A DNA stretch of 64,000 bases from contig JAQXUQ010000006.1 of the NCBI GenBank assembly GCA_029224465.1, forward strand, positions 248,001-312,000, given 5' to 3'. This DNA is from Bacillota bacterium. Lineage in GTDB: Bacteria > Bacillota > Clostridia > Lachnospirales > Lachnospiraceae. The notes beneath the pieces were generated by a model, which saw only the letters and a list, made by a program, of their open reading frames with translations, ran no database searches and was not told the DNA's origin. Shown piece by piece: positions 43,344 through 52,560 of this stretch. How positions within the stretch are numbered: position 1 is the stretch's first letter; each line of letters opens with the position of its first letter. The translations under genes were made by a program, and so were the position numbers.

Positions 43344-44975
43344 GTGGCGGAAAGGAATCGGAAGAGCCGAAAAATTGATCCAGGAAAAGCAGCCGGTCTG
43401 TTTTTCTTTCTGTGCGTTCTCGTATCGGCCGCGGCAGTTTCGCGTTTTATGGGAACGGACACGGTTTATTATGTCTTTTTCCCATTATCTGTCTGTCTTG
43501 CTTATCTTGCCGCGATTTTGTTTGCGGGTTCCTCGTTCACCGCGCAGCAGATCGGTGCAAGACTTTCCAGATCTCATTATAACGATGCTTCGCTTTTTTA
43601 CAGATCGTCTCTGGCAGCTTCTGCTGTAACAGGACTTCTGACGGCGGCTGTTCTTTCGGTTTTCGCAAGAAGCATCGCGGCGGATCTTTTTACCGGAATT
43701 CATGCCTATCTGCTGCTGTATCTGGCGGGCGCTGTCTGTCTTCTCGGCTCCGTTCTCTCGGTCATGCACGGTTTTCTGCAGGGGACCGGATTCATCTCTG
43801 TTTCCAGCGCGGCAATGACTGTTCACGGCGTACTTTCGTTCGTTCTCATGACCGCGGGAGCGCGGCTCGGAAACAGGAGCGGCATCAGCGTCGGCAGGCT
43901 TCTTCGCAATACGCAGTATCAGCCGATCTATGCGGCCGCAGGGATGCTTGCGGGACTTCTCGCCGCGCAGCTTCTGTATTTTCTCCTATTACTGATCCTG
44001 AATATCCTTGTTTACCGGCAGATGGAAAGACAGATGGATTCGCTTGCCATCGATAACGACGAGAAATTTTTCGAGGCTGCCAGATATGTCTTTGTAAAAA
44101 TGCTGCCGGCAGGTGTTTCGGCTTTTATGCCGCAGCTGACTATGCTTCTGCTGTACAGAATTGCGGCAGGGAACGAGAATACAGCTTCCTTCAAGGCAGC
44201 TGTTTCCGTAGCGATTCCCGTAACCGGATGCCTTTCCCTGTTTGTCGCCATCTGCCACACGAAATTGATCACTGTCTGCATCGCAGATAGCGCAAAAGGC
44301 AAAAGCAGCCGCCTGCAGGCACATTTCTCCATGTTCGTCCGCCTGTATGCTTACGCGGCAATTCCGGCGGCGGTCTTTACCTTCGCGGCCGGAAAACCGA
44401 TCGTACGGCTTTTCTACGGCGGAATGACAACGGCCGAGAAGAAGACCTGCGTTTCCGCGATGCGGAGCCTGAGTCCTCTGGTATTTCTTCTGTCGCTCTG
44501 CATTCTGCTGATCCTGTTCCTGTGGAACAGAAACGGGAAACTGCAGGTTTTGATTTCTCTTACGGCCGGCAGTGTATTCTGCCTGCTTTCCGCGTTTATA
44601 CTGAGCATGCCCGGCGCCGGAGCGTACGCCGTCATCTTGCCGATTGACGCGGGAGCGTTCGCGGCGGCTGTTTTTCTGTCAGTTTTCAGCAGAAGAGGAC
44701 TGCTCCGCGGACTGAAAGGCGGCTGGCTCCCGGACGTTCTTCTGATCACGTTCTCTGGTGCCGCAGCTGCTGTTCCAATCGTACTCATGAATAATTTCAT
44801 GCCGAATCAGGCTGCTGCCGTCCCCGCGATTCTCATTCTCGGATTCATCTACGTCGTCCTGTATGTCGTCCTGAGCCTTCTGGTACACGCGGCGGACCTG
44901 CGGAACATTACGAAGGTTCCTTTCGGAAGACTGATTTATCTTGCGGCGAAGGCAATGCGGCTGATCGAGGAATAG
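43344..44975 (+). CDS. MurJ/SpoVB-like lipid flippase (MOP superfamily)
   Basis: A 543-residue polytopic protein with about 13-14 hydrophobic segments. The layout and the charged N-terminus fit the multidrug/oligosaccharide/polysaccharide (MOP) exporter superfamily, nearest in feel to SpoVB and MurJ, which flip lipid-linked cell-wall precursors. There is no diagnostic motif I can name, so the substrate is not assigned. The start is GTG at 43344, one base after the ybeY stop, with GAGG upstream. The spacing of genes on both sides places it in the long ftsK-proA run. Confidence 0.72.
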   Translation: MAERNRKSRKIDPGKAAGLFFFLCVLVSAAAVSRFMGTDTVYYVFFPLSVCLAYLAAILFAGSSFTAQQIGARLSRSHYNDASLFYRSSLAASAVTGLLTAAVLSVFARSIAADLFTGIHAYLLLYLAGAVCLLGSVLSVMHGFLQGTGFISVSSAAMTVHGVLSFVLMTAGARLGNRSGISVGRLLRNTQYQPIYAAAGMLAGLLAAQLLYFLLLLILNILVYRQMERQMDSLAIDNDEKFFEAARYVFVKMLPAGVSAFMPQLTMLLLYRIAAGNENTASFKAAVSVAIPVTGCLSLFVAICHTKLITVCIADSAKGKSSRLQAHFSMFVRLYAYAAIPAAVFTFAAGKPIVRLFYGGMTTAEKKTCVSAMRSLSPLVFLLSLCILLILFLWNRNGKLQVLISLTAGSVFCLLSAFILSMPGAGAYAVILPIDAGAFAAAVFLSVFSRRGLLRGLKGGWLPDVLLITFSGAAAAVPIVLMNNFMPNQAAAVPAILILGFIYVVLYVVLSLLVHAADLRNITKVPFGRLIYLAAKAMRLIEE

Positions 44976-44985
44976 GGTGCAAAAC

Positions 44986-46215
44986 ATGAAACGAGTTGCA
45001 ATCATCGGGGGCGGCGCAGCGGGTTGTACTGCGGCCTGCGCGGCAGCTGAAAACGGCGCGCAGGTTACAGTGTTCGAGCGGCAGGACAAATGCGCGCGAA
45101 AGATTCATGCCACCGGAAACGGAAGATGCAATCTGACGAATCTGCGCCAGTTCAGAGAAGCCTACCATACACAGGCGGACGTCGAATGCGCGGATCGTTT
45201 CCACGCGCTGTGGGACGGACAGGCATCGGATGCGGTCATGGCATTTTTCGACTCGGAAGGCGTGCTTCTCCATGACAGGGCCGGCTATGTATATCCCAGA
45301 ACAGATAAGGCAGAGACGATTGCGGAAACGCTCCTGAAAAGAATGCGCCGGAGCGGCGTTCACTGCGTTCCGGATACAAGAATCTGCTCCGCCGCATATG
45401 AAGAAAATCAGTTCCTGCTGCAGACAAACACCGGAATACAGCCGTTTGACCGGCTGATTATTGCCTGCGGCGGAAAAGTGAGCAGAGCGTTCGGCTGTAC
45501 CGGAGACGGCGCGGCTCTCGCGAAAAGTTTCGGCCTTGCCTGCGTTCCTGAAGTGCCGGCGCTTGTTCCTCTTCTGACAGACGATCCGGCAATCAAAGCG
45601 GCAAAGGGTGTGCGCACGACCGCGCAGGTTCGGATCGGGGATATCTGTGAAACCGGAGAAGTGCAGTTCACCGAAAACAGCATCTCCGGAATACCTGTCT
45701 TTCAGCTCAGCGCGGTGGCAGCGAGGCAGCTGTTATCCGGCAGACAAACGGCCGCGGTCATCAGCTTTCTTCCGGAATATAATTCCAGGCAGGCACTTGC
45801 CATTTTCCACCGTCACGAGCAGCTTTGCTATGAAGATCCGGATGCAACGCTGCACGCTTTATTTGACGGAATCGTCCCTTCCGGCATCGCTTCCTATATC
45901 ATCCGCAGAAACGGCTTCTCCGATGAGAAAAAGATCCGTAATCTGGATGATCGGGAATGTGTCTGCCGGAAGCTCCTCTGCGGACTGCTGCATACGGAAA
46001 TAGGTATAACAGGGACAGCAGGGTTTGAACGCGCACAGGTAACATCCGGCGGTGTCAGTCTTTTGGAAATAACAGAGAATTACGAAGCTGTCCGCCGGAA
46101 GGGCCTCTTCCTTGCGGGAGAAGTGCTGGACCTGGACGGCATCTGCGGCGGATACAACCTGACGTTTGCGATGTATTCCGGCATGCGCGCGGGGAGGAGC
46201 GCGGCTCTTACATAA
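44986..46215 (+). CDS. BaiN/HI0933-family FAD-dependent oxidoreductase
   Basis: The protein (409 residues) starts with an FAD-binding Rossmann motif IIGGGAAGCTAA (about 6-17) and the family signature ATGNGRCNLTN (about 43-53). The C-terminal GEVLDLDGICGGYNL block binds the flavin. The family was annotated as aminoacetone oxidase or NAD(P)/FAD oxidoreductase, and one member (BaiN) is implicated in bile-acid dehydroxylation, so the substrate here is open. AGGGTG supports ATG 44986 over the GTG at 44977. A second flavoprotein follows after 10 bases. Confidence 0.88.
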   Translation: MKRVAIIGGGAAGCTAACAAAENGAQVTVFERQDKCARKIHATGNGRCNLTNLRQFREAYHTQADVECADRFHALWDGQASDAVMAFFDSEGVLLHDRAGYVYPRTDKAETIAETLLKRMRRSGVHCVPDTRICSAAYEENQFLLQTNTGIQPFDRLIIACGGKVSRAFGCTGDGAALAKSFGLACVPEVPALVPLLTDDPAIKAAKGVRTTAQVRIGDICETGEVQFTENSISGIPVFQLSAVAARQLLSGRQTAAVISFLPEYNSRQALAIFHRHEQLCYEDPDATLHALFDGIVPSGIASYIIRRNGFSDEKKIRNLDDRECVCRKLLCGLLHTEIGITGTAGFERAQVTSGGVSLLEITENYEAVRRKGLFLAGEVLDLDGICGGYNLTFAMYSGMRAGRSAALT

Positions 46216-46225
46216 AGGATAAAAG

Positions 46226-47905
46226 ATGATACAGATCAGTCAGATAAAACTTCCATGCGGCAGTGACGGAGGGCCGGGCAGTGTGTCTCACCCGCAGCTC
46301 GAAGCGAAAATCCGAAAGCTTCTGCGGCTTCCCAAAGGGCACAGGATACAGAGTTTCCGGATTGTCAGACATTCGGTTGACGCAAGACACAAGCCGGAGC
46401 TGTATGATATATACAGCGTCCTTCTTACTACGGATCTGAATGAGAAACAGGAGGGTGCCCTTGTCCGCAGTCTGAAAAACAAGGATATCTGCGTGAAGAA
46501 TCCGAAGACATATGTTTTTCCGGAGCCTTCAGAGAACGCGCTTCGCCTTTCATGCAGGCCTCTCATCGCAGGAAGCGGACCTGCCGGCTTGTTCTGCGCG
46601 TATCTGCTTGCGGTAAGCGGATACCGGCCTCTTGTTCTGGAGCGGGGACTTGCGATGGAAGAGCGCGTCGCCGCAGTTGAAAGGCTGTGGCAGGACGGGA
46701 CACTGGACCCGTCCGGAAACGCGCAGTTCGGGGAGGGCGGTGCCGGAACCTTCTCCGACGGAAAGCTGAACTCCAACGTGAAGGACCACAGCGGCAGGAC
46801 AGATTTCGTCCTGCAGACGTTCGTCAAGTTTGGCGCGCCGCCGGATATTCTATACGAGTTTCATCCGCACATCGGGACGGATATTCTTCGCGGCGTTGTT
46901 GTACGTATGCGGGAGGAGATTATCCGGCTCGGCGGAGAATTCCTATTTGAGACGAAGGCGGGAGCGCTGGTTACCGAAAACGGGGCGCTCTGCGGTGTGC
47001 ACGTTCTGACAAAGGATGGAGACAAAGTGATCCCCGCAAAGGTTCTGGTCCTTGCGACAGGCCACAGCGCGCGGGATACTATCCGTACGCTTTATGCACA
47101 GAAAGTTCCGATGGAACAGAAGGCGTTCGCGGTCGGCGTGCGGGTTTCCCACCCGCAGCAGCTGATCAATCAGCAGCAGTACGGCATCCGTGATCAGGCT
47201 GCCCTCGCGAAGAAGCATCTGCCGGCCTGCAGCTATAAACTTGTTACCCACGCTTCTTCCGGAAGAGGCGTATACAGCTTCTGCATGTGCCCGGGCGGCT
47301 ATATCGTCAATGCTTCGAGTGAACCCGGAAGGCTTGCGGTCAACGGCATGAGCGATTACGCGAGGGATTCAAGGCGTGCGAACAGCGCTATCGTTGTAAC
47401 TGTCGGAGCGGAAGAGTTCGGAAGCGGAGATACGCTGGCAGGGCTTGTTTTTCAGGAAAAGCTGGAAGAAAGCGCTTTTCAGGCAGGCGGCGGCCGTGTT
47501 CCCGTGCAGTCGTACAAAGATTTCAGGGACCGCGCGGATACAAAGCTGCAGAAGGCGGACGATCAGAAGCTGTGCATCAAAGGGCAGGCTGTTTTTGCAC
47601 CGGTACACAGGATACTTCCGGAGTCGCTGCATCAGGACATTGTCGAAGGGATGGAGACTTTTGACCGTATGATCCCCGGTTTTACGGGAGAGGAGACTTA
47701 TGTCTGCGGCGTCGAAAGCAGAACTTCTTCGCCGGTCAGAATCCTGCGGGATGAAAACATGGAGTCCATGGTCCCGGGATTGTATCCGTGCGGTGAAGGC
47801 GCGGGATACGCAGGCGGCATTACTTCCGCGGCAGTTGACGGCATCAAAACAGCGGAGGCGGTTGCGCGCAGGTGGCGGCCCATGGAGAATCGGGGAAACA
47901 GATGA
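46226..47905 (+). CDS. Uncharacterised FAD-dependent dehydrogenase (COG2509-like)
   Basis: The protein has 559 residues. An N-terminal domain of about 105 residues precedes the flavin domain, which starts with IAGSGPAGLFCAYLLA (about 113-128) and an acidic strand end (LERG). FGEGGAGTFSDGKL and the C-terminal PCGEGAGYAGGITSAAVDG are family signatures. The enzyme is widespread in Firmicutes but has no assigned reaction. AAGGAT precedes the start, and its stop overlaps proB by four bases. Confidence 0.88.
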   Translation: MIQISQIKLPCGSDGGPGSVSHPQLEAKIRKLLRLPKGHRIQSFRIVRHSVDARHKPELYDIYSVLLTTDLNEKQEGALVRSLKNKDICVKNPKTYVFPEPSENALRLSCRPLIAGSGPAGLFCAYLLAVSGYRPLVLERGLAMEERVAAVERLWQDGTLDPSGNAQFGEGGAGTFSDGKLNSNVKDHSGRTDFVLQTFVKFGAPPDILYEFHPHIGTDILRGVVVRMREEIIRLGGEFLFETKAGALVTENGALCGVHVLTKDGDKVIPAKVLVLATGHSARDTIRTLYAQKVPMEQKAFAVGVRVSHPQQLINQQQYGIRDQAALAKKHLPACSYKLVTHASSGRGVYSFCMCPGGYIVNASSEPGRLAVNGMSDYARDSRRANSAIVVTVGAEEFGSGDTLAGLVFQEKLEESAFQAGGGRVPVQSYKDFRDRADTKLQKADDQKLCIKGQAVFAPVHRILPESLHQDIVEGMETFDRMIPGFTGEETYVCGVESRTSSPVRILRDENMESMVPGLYPCGEGAGYAGGITSAAVDGIKTAEAVARRWRPMENRGNR

Positions 47906-48780
47906 AAATATCACAGAATATGGAATACAGGGCAGAGCTTTCCGGCAGGCGCAGGATTGTCGTCAAAGTCGGCTCCTCCTCACTGCTGCACGAACAGACG
48001 CAGCGCCTGGACTATCATAAAATCGATACGCTGGCACGGGAACTGACCGACCTCAAAAATCAGGGAAAAGATGTCATTCTCGTCAGCTCCGGCGCGGCCG
48101 CTGCCGGCAGAGAAGCGCTCGGTATAAACCTTGATGTCTACCATCAGGAAAGCCCGATGAACATCAAACAGGCCTGCGCGGCTGTCGGTCAGGCAAGACT
48201 GATCATGATCTATCAGAAGTTCTTTGAGGACTATAATCAGCTGGCTGCCCAGGTTCTGATGTCACGGGCTACGGTATCGAACGAACACAGCTTCTACAAC
48301 CTGCAGAACACCTTCGAAGAACTGCTTCATCTTCAGGTCATCCCGATTGTAAACGAAAATGACTCGGTCGCGACCGCGGAATTCAGCGTCGGAGACAACG
48401 ACAACCTATCGGCAATGGTCGCAGCAGCGGTTCACGCGGATCTTCTGATTCTGCTCTCCGATGTCGAAGGTCTTTATTCCGACGACCCGAGAGTGAACAA
48501 AGACGCTTCTTTTATCGAATATGTTCCGGAGCTTTCCCGTGAATATGAGGCAATGGGCAGAGAATCGACAGGGAGCGGCGCCGGGACCGGCGGCATGTCA
48601 ACCAAACTGCACGCCGCCAGAATCGCTGTGGACAGCGGATGCGACATGGTGATCGCAGGCAGCGGAAACGGTATGCATGTCATTCACAATATTATGTGCG
48701 GTGAGAACATCGGAACGCTCTTCCGCGCGGACAAAAAAGCCGATTTCCGCCTGTCAGACTATACTGCCGGTGCCGACTGA
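47902..48780 (+). CDS. proB: Glutamate 5-kinase, short form without PUA domain
   Basis: The enzyme (292 residues) phosphorylates glutamate to start proline synthesis. It has the amino-acid kinase fold with VVKVGSSSLL near residue 15, LVSSGAAAAGRE, IVNENDSV, and the GTGGMSTKLHAA ATP-site loop. It ends after the kinase domain, so the C-terminal PUA domain of E. coli ProB is absent, a common variant. The start at 47902 shares ATGA with the previous stop. proA follows, but a folate gene is inserted between them. Confidence 0.95.
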   Translation: MKISQNMEYRAELSGRRRIVVKVGSSSLLHEQTQRLDYHKIDTLARELTDLKNQGKDVILVSSGAAAAGREALGINLDVYHQESPMNIKQACAAVGQARLIMIYQKFFEDYNQLAAQVLMSRATVSNEHSFYNLQNTFEELLHLQVIPIVNENDSVATAEFSVGDNDNLSAMVAAAVHADLLILLSDVEGLYSDDPRVNKDASFIEYVPELSREYEAMGRESTGSGAGTGGMSTKLHAARIAVDSGCDMVIAGSGNGMHVIHNIMCGENIGTLFRADKKADFRLSDYTAGAD

Positions 48781-48792
48781 TAAAGGAGATAA

Positions 48793-49398
48793 ATGATGAG
48801 TGATCTTGACAGACTGATCGAAAGCAAAAAAGATTTAAGAACACGGATGAAACAGCTTCGGGATGCCATCCCGGAGGAAGAGCGGCAGGCACAGAGCAGG
48901 TCGATTACCGATATGATCCTTTCCACCGAGCTGTATGCGGGTGCCCGCTTTATTTTAAGTTATGTCAGTTTTGGCAGCGAAGTGGATACCGGTGCTCTGA
49001 TTACGAAGGCGCTGAAAGACCAGAAAAGGGTCTTTGTTCCCGCAGTCACCGGCAAAACAATGCAGTTCTTCGAAATTGATTCACCGGATGGGCTGCAAAA
49101 GGGAACCATGGGCATCCCGGAGCCGGAACCGGATCCCGCGAGAGTCTTCCCGTATATGAATCATATCAGCCTTGACAGGAAGGAAGAATGCGTTGTTCTC
49201 GTTCCCGGCCTTGCTTTTGATGCGTCTCTTAAAAGGATCGGTTACGGCGGTGGATACTACGACCGTTTTCTCGGGGCGTTCCAGAAGCGGATGGCGGTCG
49301 GCCTTTCGTTCAAAGAGCAGATTGTTGACAGCATCCCCTGTGCCGGCTACGATGAACCGCTGGATCTGGTTGTAACACCCGAGCGCGCTTATTTTTAG
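48793..49398 (+). CDS. 5-formyltetrahydrofolate cyclo-ligase
   Basis: The enzyme (201 residues) uses ATP to turn 5-formyl-THF into 5,10-methenyl-THF, recovering an otherwise inert folate. The basic N-terminal KKDLRTRMKQLR segment, FGSEVDT, the phosphate-binding GIPEPEPD region and the C-terminal RIGYGGGYYDRFL loop are characteristic. Two adjacent ATGs (48793, 48796) are both compatible with the GGAG site. It sits between proB and proA with gaps of 12 and 14 bases. Confidence 0.94.
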   Translation: MMSDLDRLIESKKDLRTRMKQLRDAIPEEERQAQSRSITDMILSTELYAGARFILSYVSFGSEVDTGALITKALKDQKRVFVPAVTGKTMQFFEIDSPDGLQKGTMGIPEPEPDPARVFPYMNHISLDRKEECVVLVPGLAFDASLKRIGYGGGYYDRFLGAFQKRMAVGLSFKEQIVDSIPCAGYDEPLDLVVTPERAYF

Positions 49399-49412
49399 GA
49401 AAGGAAGCTGCC

Positions 49413-50657
49413 ATGAATGTAGAGGAAATCTGCCGCAGGGCAAGTGAAGCGGGATTTGAGGTACAGAGCCTTTCTTCGGATAAAAAGAATCAGGTGCTGC
49501 AAAAAGCAGCGCAGATGCTGACAGAAAAAAGCGCAGGGATACTGGAAGCCAACAGGAAGGATGAAGAAGCGGCAGCGGCTGCCGGCATGCCGGACAGTAT
49601 GCTCGACCGCCTGCGGCTTACGCAGGAACGCATTCAAGGGATGGCGGACGGACTCAAAGAGGTGGCGGCGCTTCCGGACCCCTGCGGTGAAACGCTTGCC
49701 GAATGGGACCGCCCCAGCGGTATTCATATCCGCAAAGTCAGAGTTCCTTTCGGTGTTATCGGCATTATCTATGAATCCCGTCCGAACGTCACGGCGGACG
49801 CGTTCGCGATTGCGTTCAAGGCAGGAAACGCCGTTATCCTCAAAGGCGGAAGCGACGCGCTCGAATCCAATATTGCGATCACGGATATCCTGCGGGAAGC
49901 GCTGCGCGCCTGCGGCGTAACACAGGACGCACTTTCTCTCATCGCCTCGAAAGACCGTGAGGATACGAACGAGTTTATGAAGATGCGCCGGTACGTGGAT
50001 GTACTGATCCCAAGAGGCAGTGCGGGACTTATCCGGGCCGTTGTCGAAAACAGCAAAATACCGGTCATTGAAACCGGAAGCGGAAACTGCCACATCTATG
50101 TAGACAAGGACGCGGATTTTGAGAAAGCGGTTCCGATCATTCTGAACGCCAAGACGCAGCGGACCGGCGTCTGCAACGCCGCGGAATCGCTGGTTGTACA
50201 TGAGGATATTCTGCAGAGCTTTCTTCCAATCCTGTCAGAGAGGATGAAAGAAGCCGGCGTCACCCTCCGCGCGGATGATGCTTCCAGAGCCTTCCTTCCG
50301 TATGCGGAGAGGGCTTCGGAGGAGGACTTCGCGAAGGAATATCTGGCTCTTATGATGTCCGTCAAGACAATCCGGAGTCTGCAGGAAGCGATCGCGCATA
50401 TCAACCGTTACCATACCAGGCATTCCGACTGCATTATTACGGAAAATCAGGAGGCGGCGGATCTGTTTTTGCGTGAGATTGACAGTGCCTGCGTGTATGT
50501 CAACGCGTCCACAAGATTTACGGACGGTTATGAATTCGGCTTCGGAGCCGAAATCGGAATCAGCACGCAGAAGCTTCACGCAAGAGGGCCGATGGGACTT
50601 CCGGAGCTGACAAGTTACAAGTATCTGATCACGGGAAACGGGCAGATCCGGAAATGA
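49413..50657 (+). CDS. proA: Gamma-glutamyl phosphate reductase
   Basis: This NADPH-dependent enzyme (414 residues) reduces gamma-glutamyl phosphate to glutamate semialdehyde, the second proline step. It has the aldehyde dehydrogenase-like fold, with PFGVIGIIYESRPNVT, the GNAVILKGGSD cofactor segment, ETGSGNCHIYVD and the QRTGVCNAAESL block bearing the catalytic cysteine; the C-terminal FTDGYEFGFGAEIGIST signature region is intact. It is the last gene of the tightly spaced run that begins at ftsK, and a promoter for the next unit follows. Confidence 0.96.
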   Translation: MNVEEICRRASEAGFEVQSLSSDKKNQVLQKAAQMLTEKSAGILEANRKDEEAAAAAGMPDSMLDRLRLTQERIQGMADGLKEVAALPDPCGETLAEWDRPSGIHIRKVRVPFGVIGIIYESRPNVTADAFAIAFKAGNAVILKGGSDALESNIAITDILREALRACGVTQDALSLIASKDREDTNEFMKMRRYVDVLIPRGSAGLIRAVVENSKIPVIETGSGNCHIYVDKDADFEKAVPIILNAKTQRTGVCNAAESLVVHEDILQSFLPILSERMKEAGVTLRADDASRAFLPYAERASEEDFAKEYLALMMSVKTIRSLQEAIAHINRYHTRHSDCIITENQEAADLFLREIDSACVYVNASTRFTDGYEFGFGAEIGISTQKLHARGPMGLPELTSYKYLITGNGQIRK

Positions 50658-50675
50658 CTCTCTCCCATAGATTCT

Positions 50676-50703
50676 TTGACCGGAACCTAAAACATGCTAT
50701 GAT
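50676..50703 (+). promoter_or_regulatory. Promoter for the histidine phosphatase gene
   Basis: TTGACC (50676-50681), 16-bp spacer, TATGAT (50698-50703), about 37 bp upstream of the start codon. No terminator hairpin is visible between proA and this promoter. Confidence 0.7.
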
Positions 50704-50739
50704 AGACAGGATCAAAGAGCAGGAGAAGATCTAAGATAC

Positions 50740-51378
50740 ATGAAAATTTATGTAATCAGGCATGGAGAAACCGATTATAATGTCCGCCGGCTGTTCCAGG
50801 GACAGATCAATACGGACCTGAATGACACGGGAAGGGCGCAGGCAGGAGCTGCCGCGGAGAAAATCCGTACCATGGGCCTTTCTTTTGACTGCGTTTACAG
50901 CAGTCCTCTTCAAAGAGCGGTTGAAACCGTAGAAATCATCACCGGAAAAGACAGCAGCGAAATCAAAACGGATGACCGGCTGCTCGAAATGAATTTCGGC
51001 GTACTGGAAGGGCAGCCTTTTGACAGGAATTCACCGGCCTGCGGCAGTCTTTTCAAAGATCCGCCGTCTTATCAGCCGGTTCCGGGGTCGGAAAGCTTCC
51101 CGCAGGTGATCGACAGAATCGGGAGCTTTTTTACGGAGCTTGCTAAGGAGCGGCCGGGGGAGAGCATTCTTGTCGGCTGCCACGGCTGTGCGATGCGGAC
51201 ACTCCTTGTCTTTCTTTCGTATCTTGATCTGAAAGATATCTGGAAACAGAAAATCGGAAACTGCGCGGTCATACAAATCGGCTCATACGAAGGCCCGGAC
51301 GGCGCAGACTCTCTTCGCGTAGAAAGAATCATCGAAACGCAGGAGCGGGATACGGATCTTCTGCAGATCCGCGGCTGA
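50740..51378 (+). CDS. Histidine phosphatase family protein (phosphoglycerate mutase-like)
   Basis: The protein (212 residues) has the RHGETDYN motif with the phospho-acceptor His8, the SSPLQRAVET arginine block, the LLEMNFGVLEG glutamate segment and the second histidine in VGCHGCAMR. It belongs to the CobC/GpmB-like branch of broad-specificity phosphatases; the substrate cannot be told. The protein is cytosolic. A lactonase-type gene follows after 33 bases, and sugar-phosphate metabolism is a possible link. Confidence 0.88.
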   Translation: MKIYVIRHGETDYNVRRLFQGQINTDLNDTGRAQAGAAAEKIRTMGLSFDCVYSSPLQRAVETVEIITGKDSSEIKTDDRLLEMNFGVLEGQPFDRNSPACGSLFKDPPSYQPVPGSESFPQVIDRIGSFFTELAKERPGESILVGCHGCAMRTLLVFLSYLDLKDIWKQKIGNCAVIQIGSYEGPDGADSLRVERIIETQERDTDLLQIRG

Positions 51379-51411
51379 CATATTTCCGGAACTTGTAAAG
51401 GAGGAAAACAA

Positions 51412-52488
51412 ATGGGAGCAAAGCAGCAGTATGTAGCCTATGTTTCTTCATATACTACGGCAACAGACAATAATTTCGGCATCCGCGTCTACGATGTAGA
51501 TATGGAGCACGGGCGTTTTACAGAGAAAGATCAGGTCGAAATCACCAATTCCTCTTATGTGACGATTTCACATAACCAGAAGTATCTGTATTCGATTACC
51601 GACTTCGGCGTGGAAAGCTACAGAATCACAAAAGGCGGAAACCTTTCGTTTCTGAATAAAGCATCCATCAACGGCATGCGCGGCTCCTACCTTTCCACGG
51701 ACTATACGGACCGCTGGCTGTTTGTCGCGGGATATCATGACGGCAAGATCACGGTGCTTCGTCTTCTGGAAGACGGTTCCATCGGACAGATTACAGATGA
51801 AGTTTACCACCGCGGCATGGGCAGCATTGCCGACAGAAATTTCAGGCCGCATGTGCAGTGTGTCAAGATGACAAGGGACAATCAGTTCCTGTGCGCCGCA
51901 GATCTCGGACTGGACCATGTCAATGTCTACAAGTTCAATCCACAGGCCGGCAAAATCAAGCAGGTGGACATTATTCACGGCGAACTGGAGTCCGCGCCGC
52001 GGCATATCAAGTTTTCACAGGACGGCCGTTTCATGTATCTTGTAAACGAGCAGAAATGTACGATTGATGTGTACCGCTATACGGTTCAGGATAATGAACC
52101 GGACTTCGAAAAGATCCAGACGATCTCAACGCTCAATAATTATCATTCGCAGGACGCAGCCGCGAGTGCTTTGAACCTTTCGGATGACTTCAATTATCTT
52201 GTCAGCTCGAATGCGGGAGACAATTCGGTGGCGATTTTCCATATCGACAAGAGCACCGGGCTTCTGACAAAAATTCTCTGTCTTCCGGTCAGCGGTGACT
52301 ACCCGAAAGATGCGGCGCTCTTCCCGGACAACCGTCATCTTGTATCGCTCAATCATGAGTCGATGACCATGACATTCTTTACGGTCGATCTGGAAAAGGG
52401 GCTGATCATTATGAACGGAAAGGAAATTCCGGTTGAGCAGCCCAACTGTGTTATTATCCACAGGCTGACGCCGGATCAGCAGGATTAA
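51412..52488 (+). CDS. Lactonase-family beta-propeller (6-phosphogluconolactonase-like)
   Basis: The protein (358 residues) is a seven-bladed propeller of the YbhE/Pgl type. Recurrent blade segments are visible (for example GIRVYDVD, DHVNVYKFNP, NSVAIFHIDKSTG), along with RPHVQCVKMT and APRHIKFSQDGRF, which correspond to the conserved active-site strands. Relatives hydrolyse 6-phosphogluconolactone or cleave cyclic muconates; no other pentose phosphate gene is nearby. There is no signal peptide. An AAGGAGGA site precedes the start. Confidence 0.82.
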   Translation: MGAKQQYVAYVSSYTTATDNNFGIRVYDVDMEHGRFTEKDQVEITNSSYVTISHNQKYLYSITDFGVESYRITKGGNLSFLNKASINGMRGSYLSTDYTDRWLFVAGYHDGKITVLRLLEDGSIGQITDEVYHRGMGSIADRNFRPHVQCVKMTRDNQFLCAADLGLDHVNVYKFNPQAGKIKQVDIIHGELESAPRHIKFSQDGRFMYLVNEQKCTIDVYRYTVQDNEPDFEKIQTISTLNNYHSQDAAASALNLSDDFNYLVSSNAGDNSVAIFHIDKSTGLLTKILCLPVSGDYPKDAALFPDNRHLVSLNHESMTMTFFTVDLEKGLIIMNGKEIPVEQPNCVIIHRLTPDQQD

Positions 52489-52494
52489 GGAGGC

Positions 52495-52536
52495 TCCGGC
52501 AGAAGCTGCTTTGTCCGCAGGTGGCGCGAAGCCGGA
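52495..52536 (+). other. Possible structured leader upstream of aroC
   Basis: TCCGGC (52495-52500) can pair with GCCGGA (52531-52536), enclosing a second short pair CTGC/GCAG. An unused-looking GGAGG (52489-52493) lies just before it. There is no T-run, so it is not an intrinsic terminator. Weak evidence. Confidence 0.3.
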
Positions 52537-52560
52537 ACGCAGGAACAGGGAGGGGTCTGC

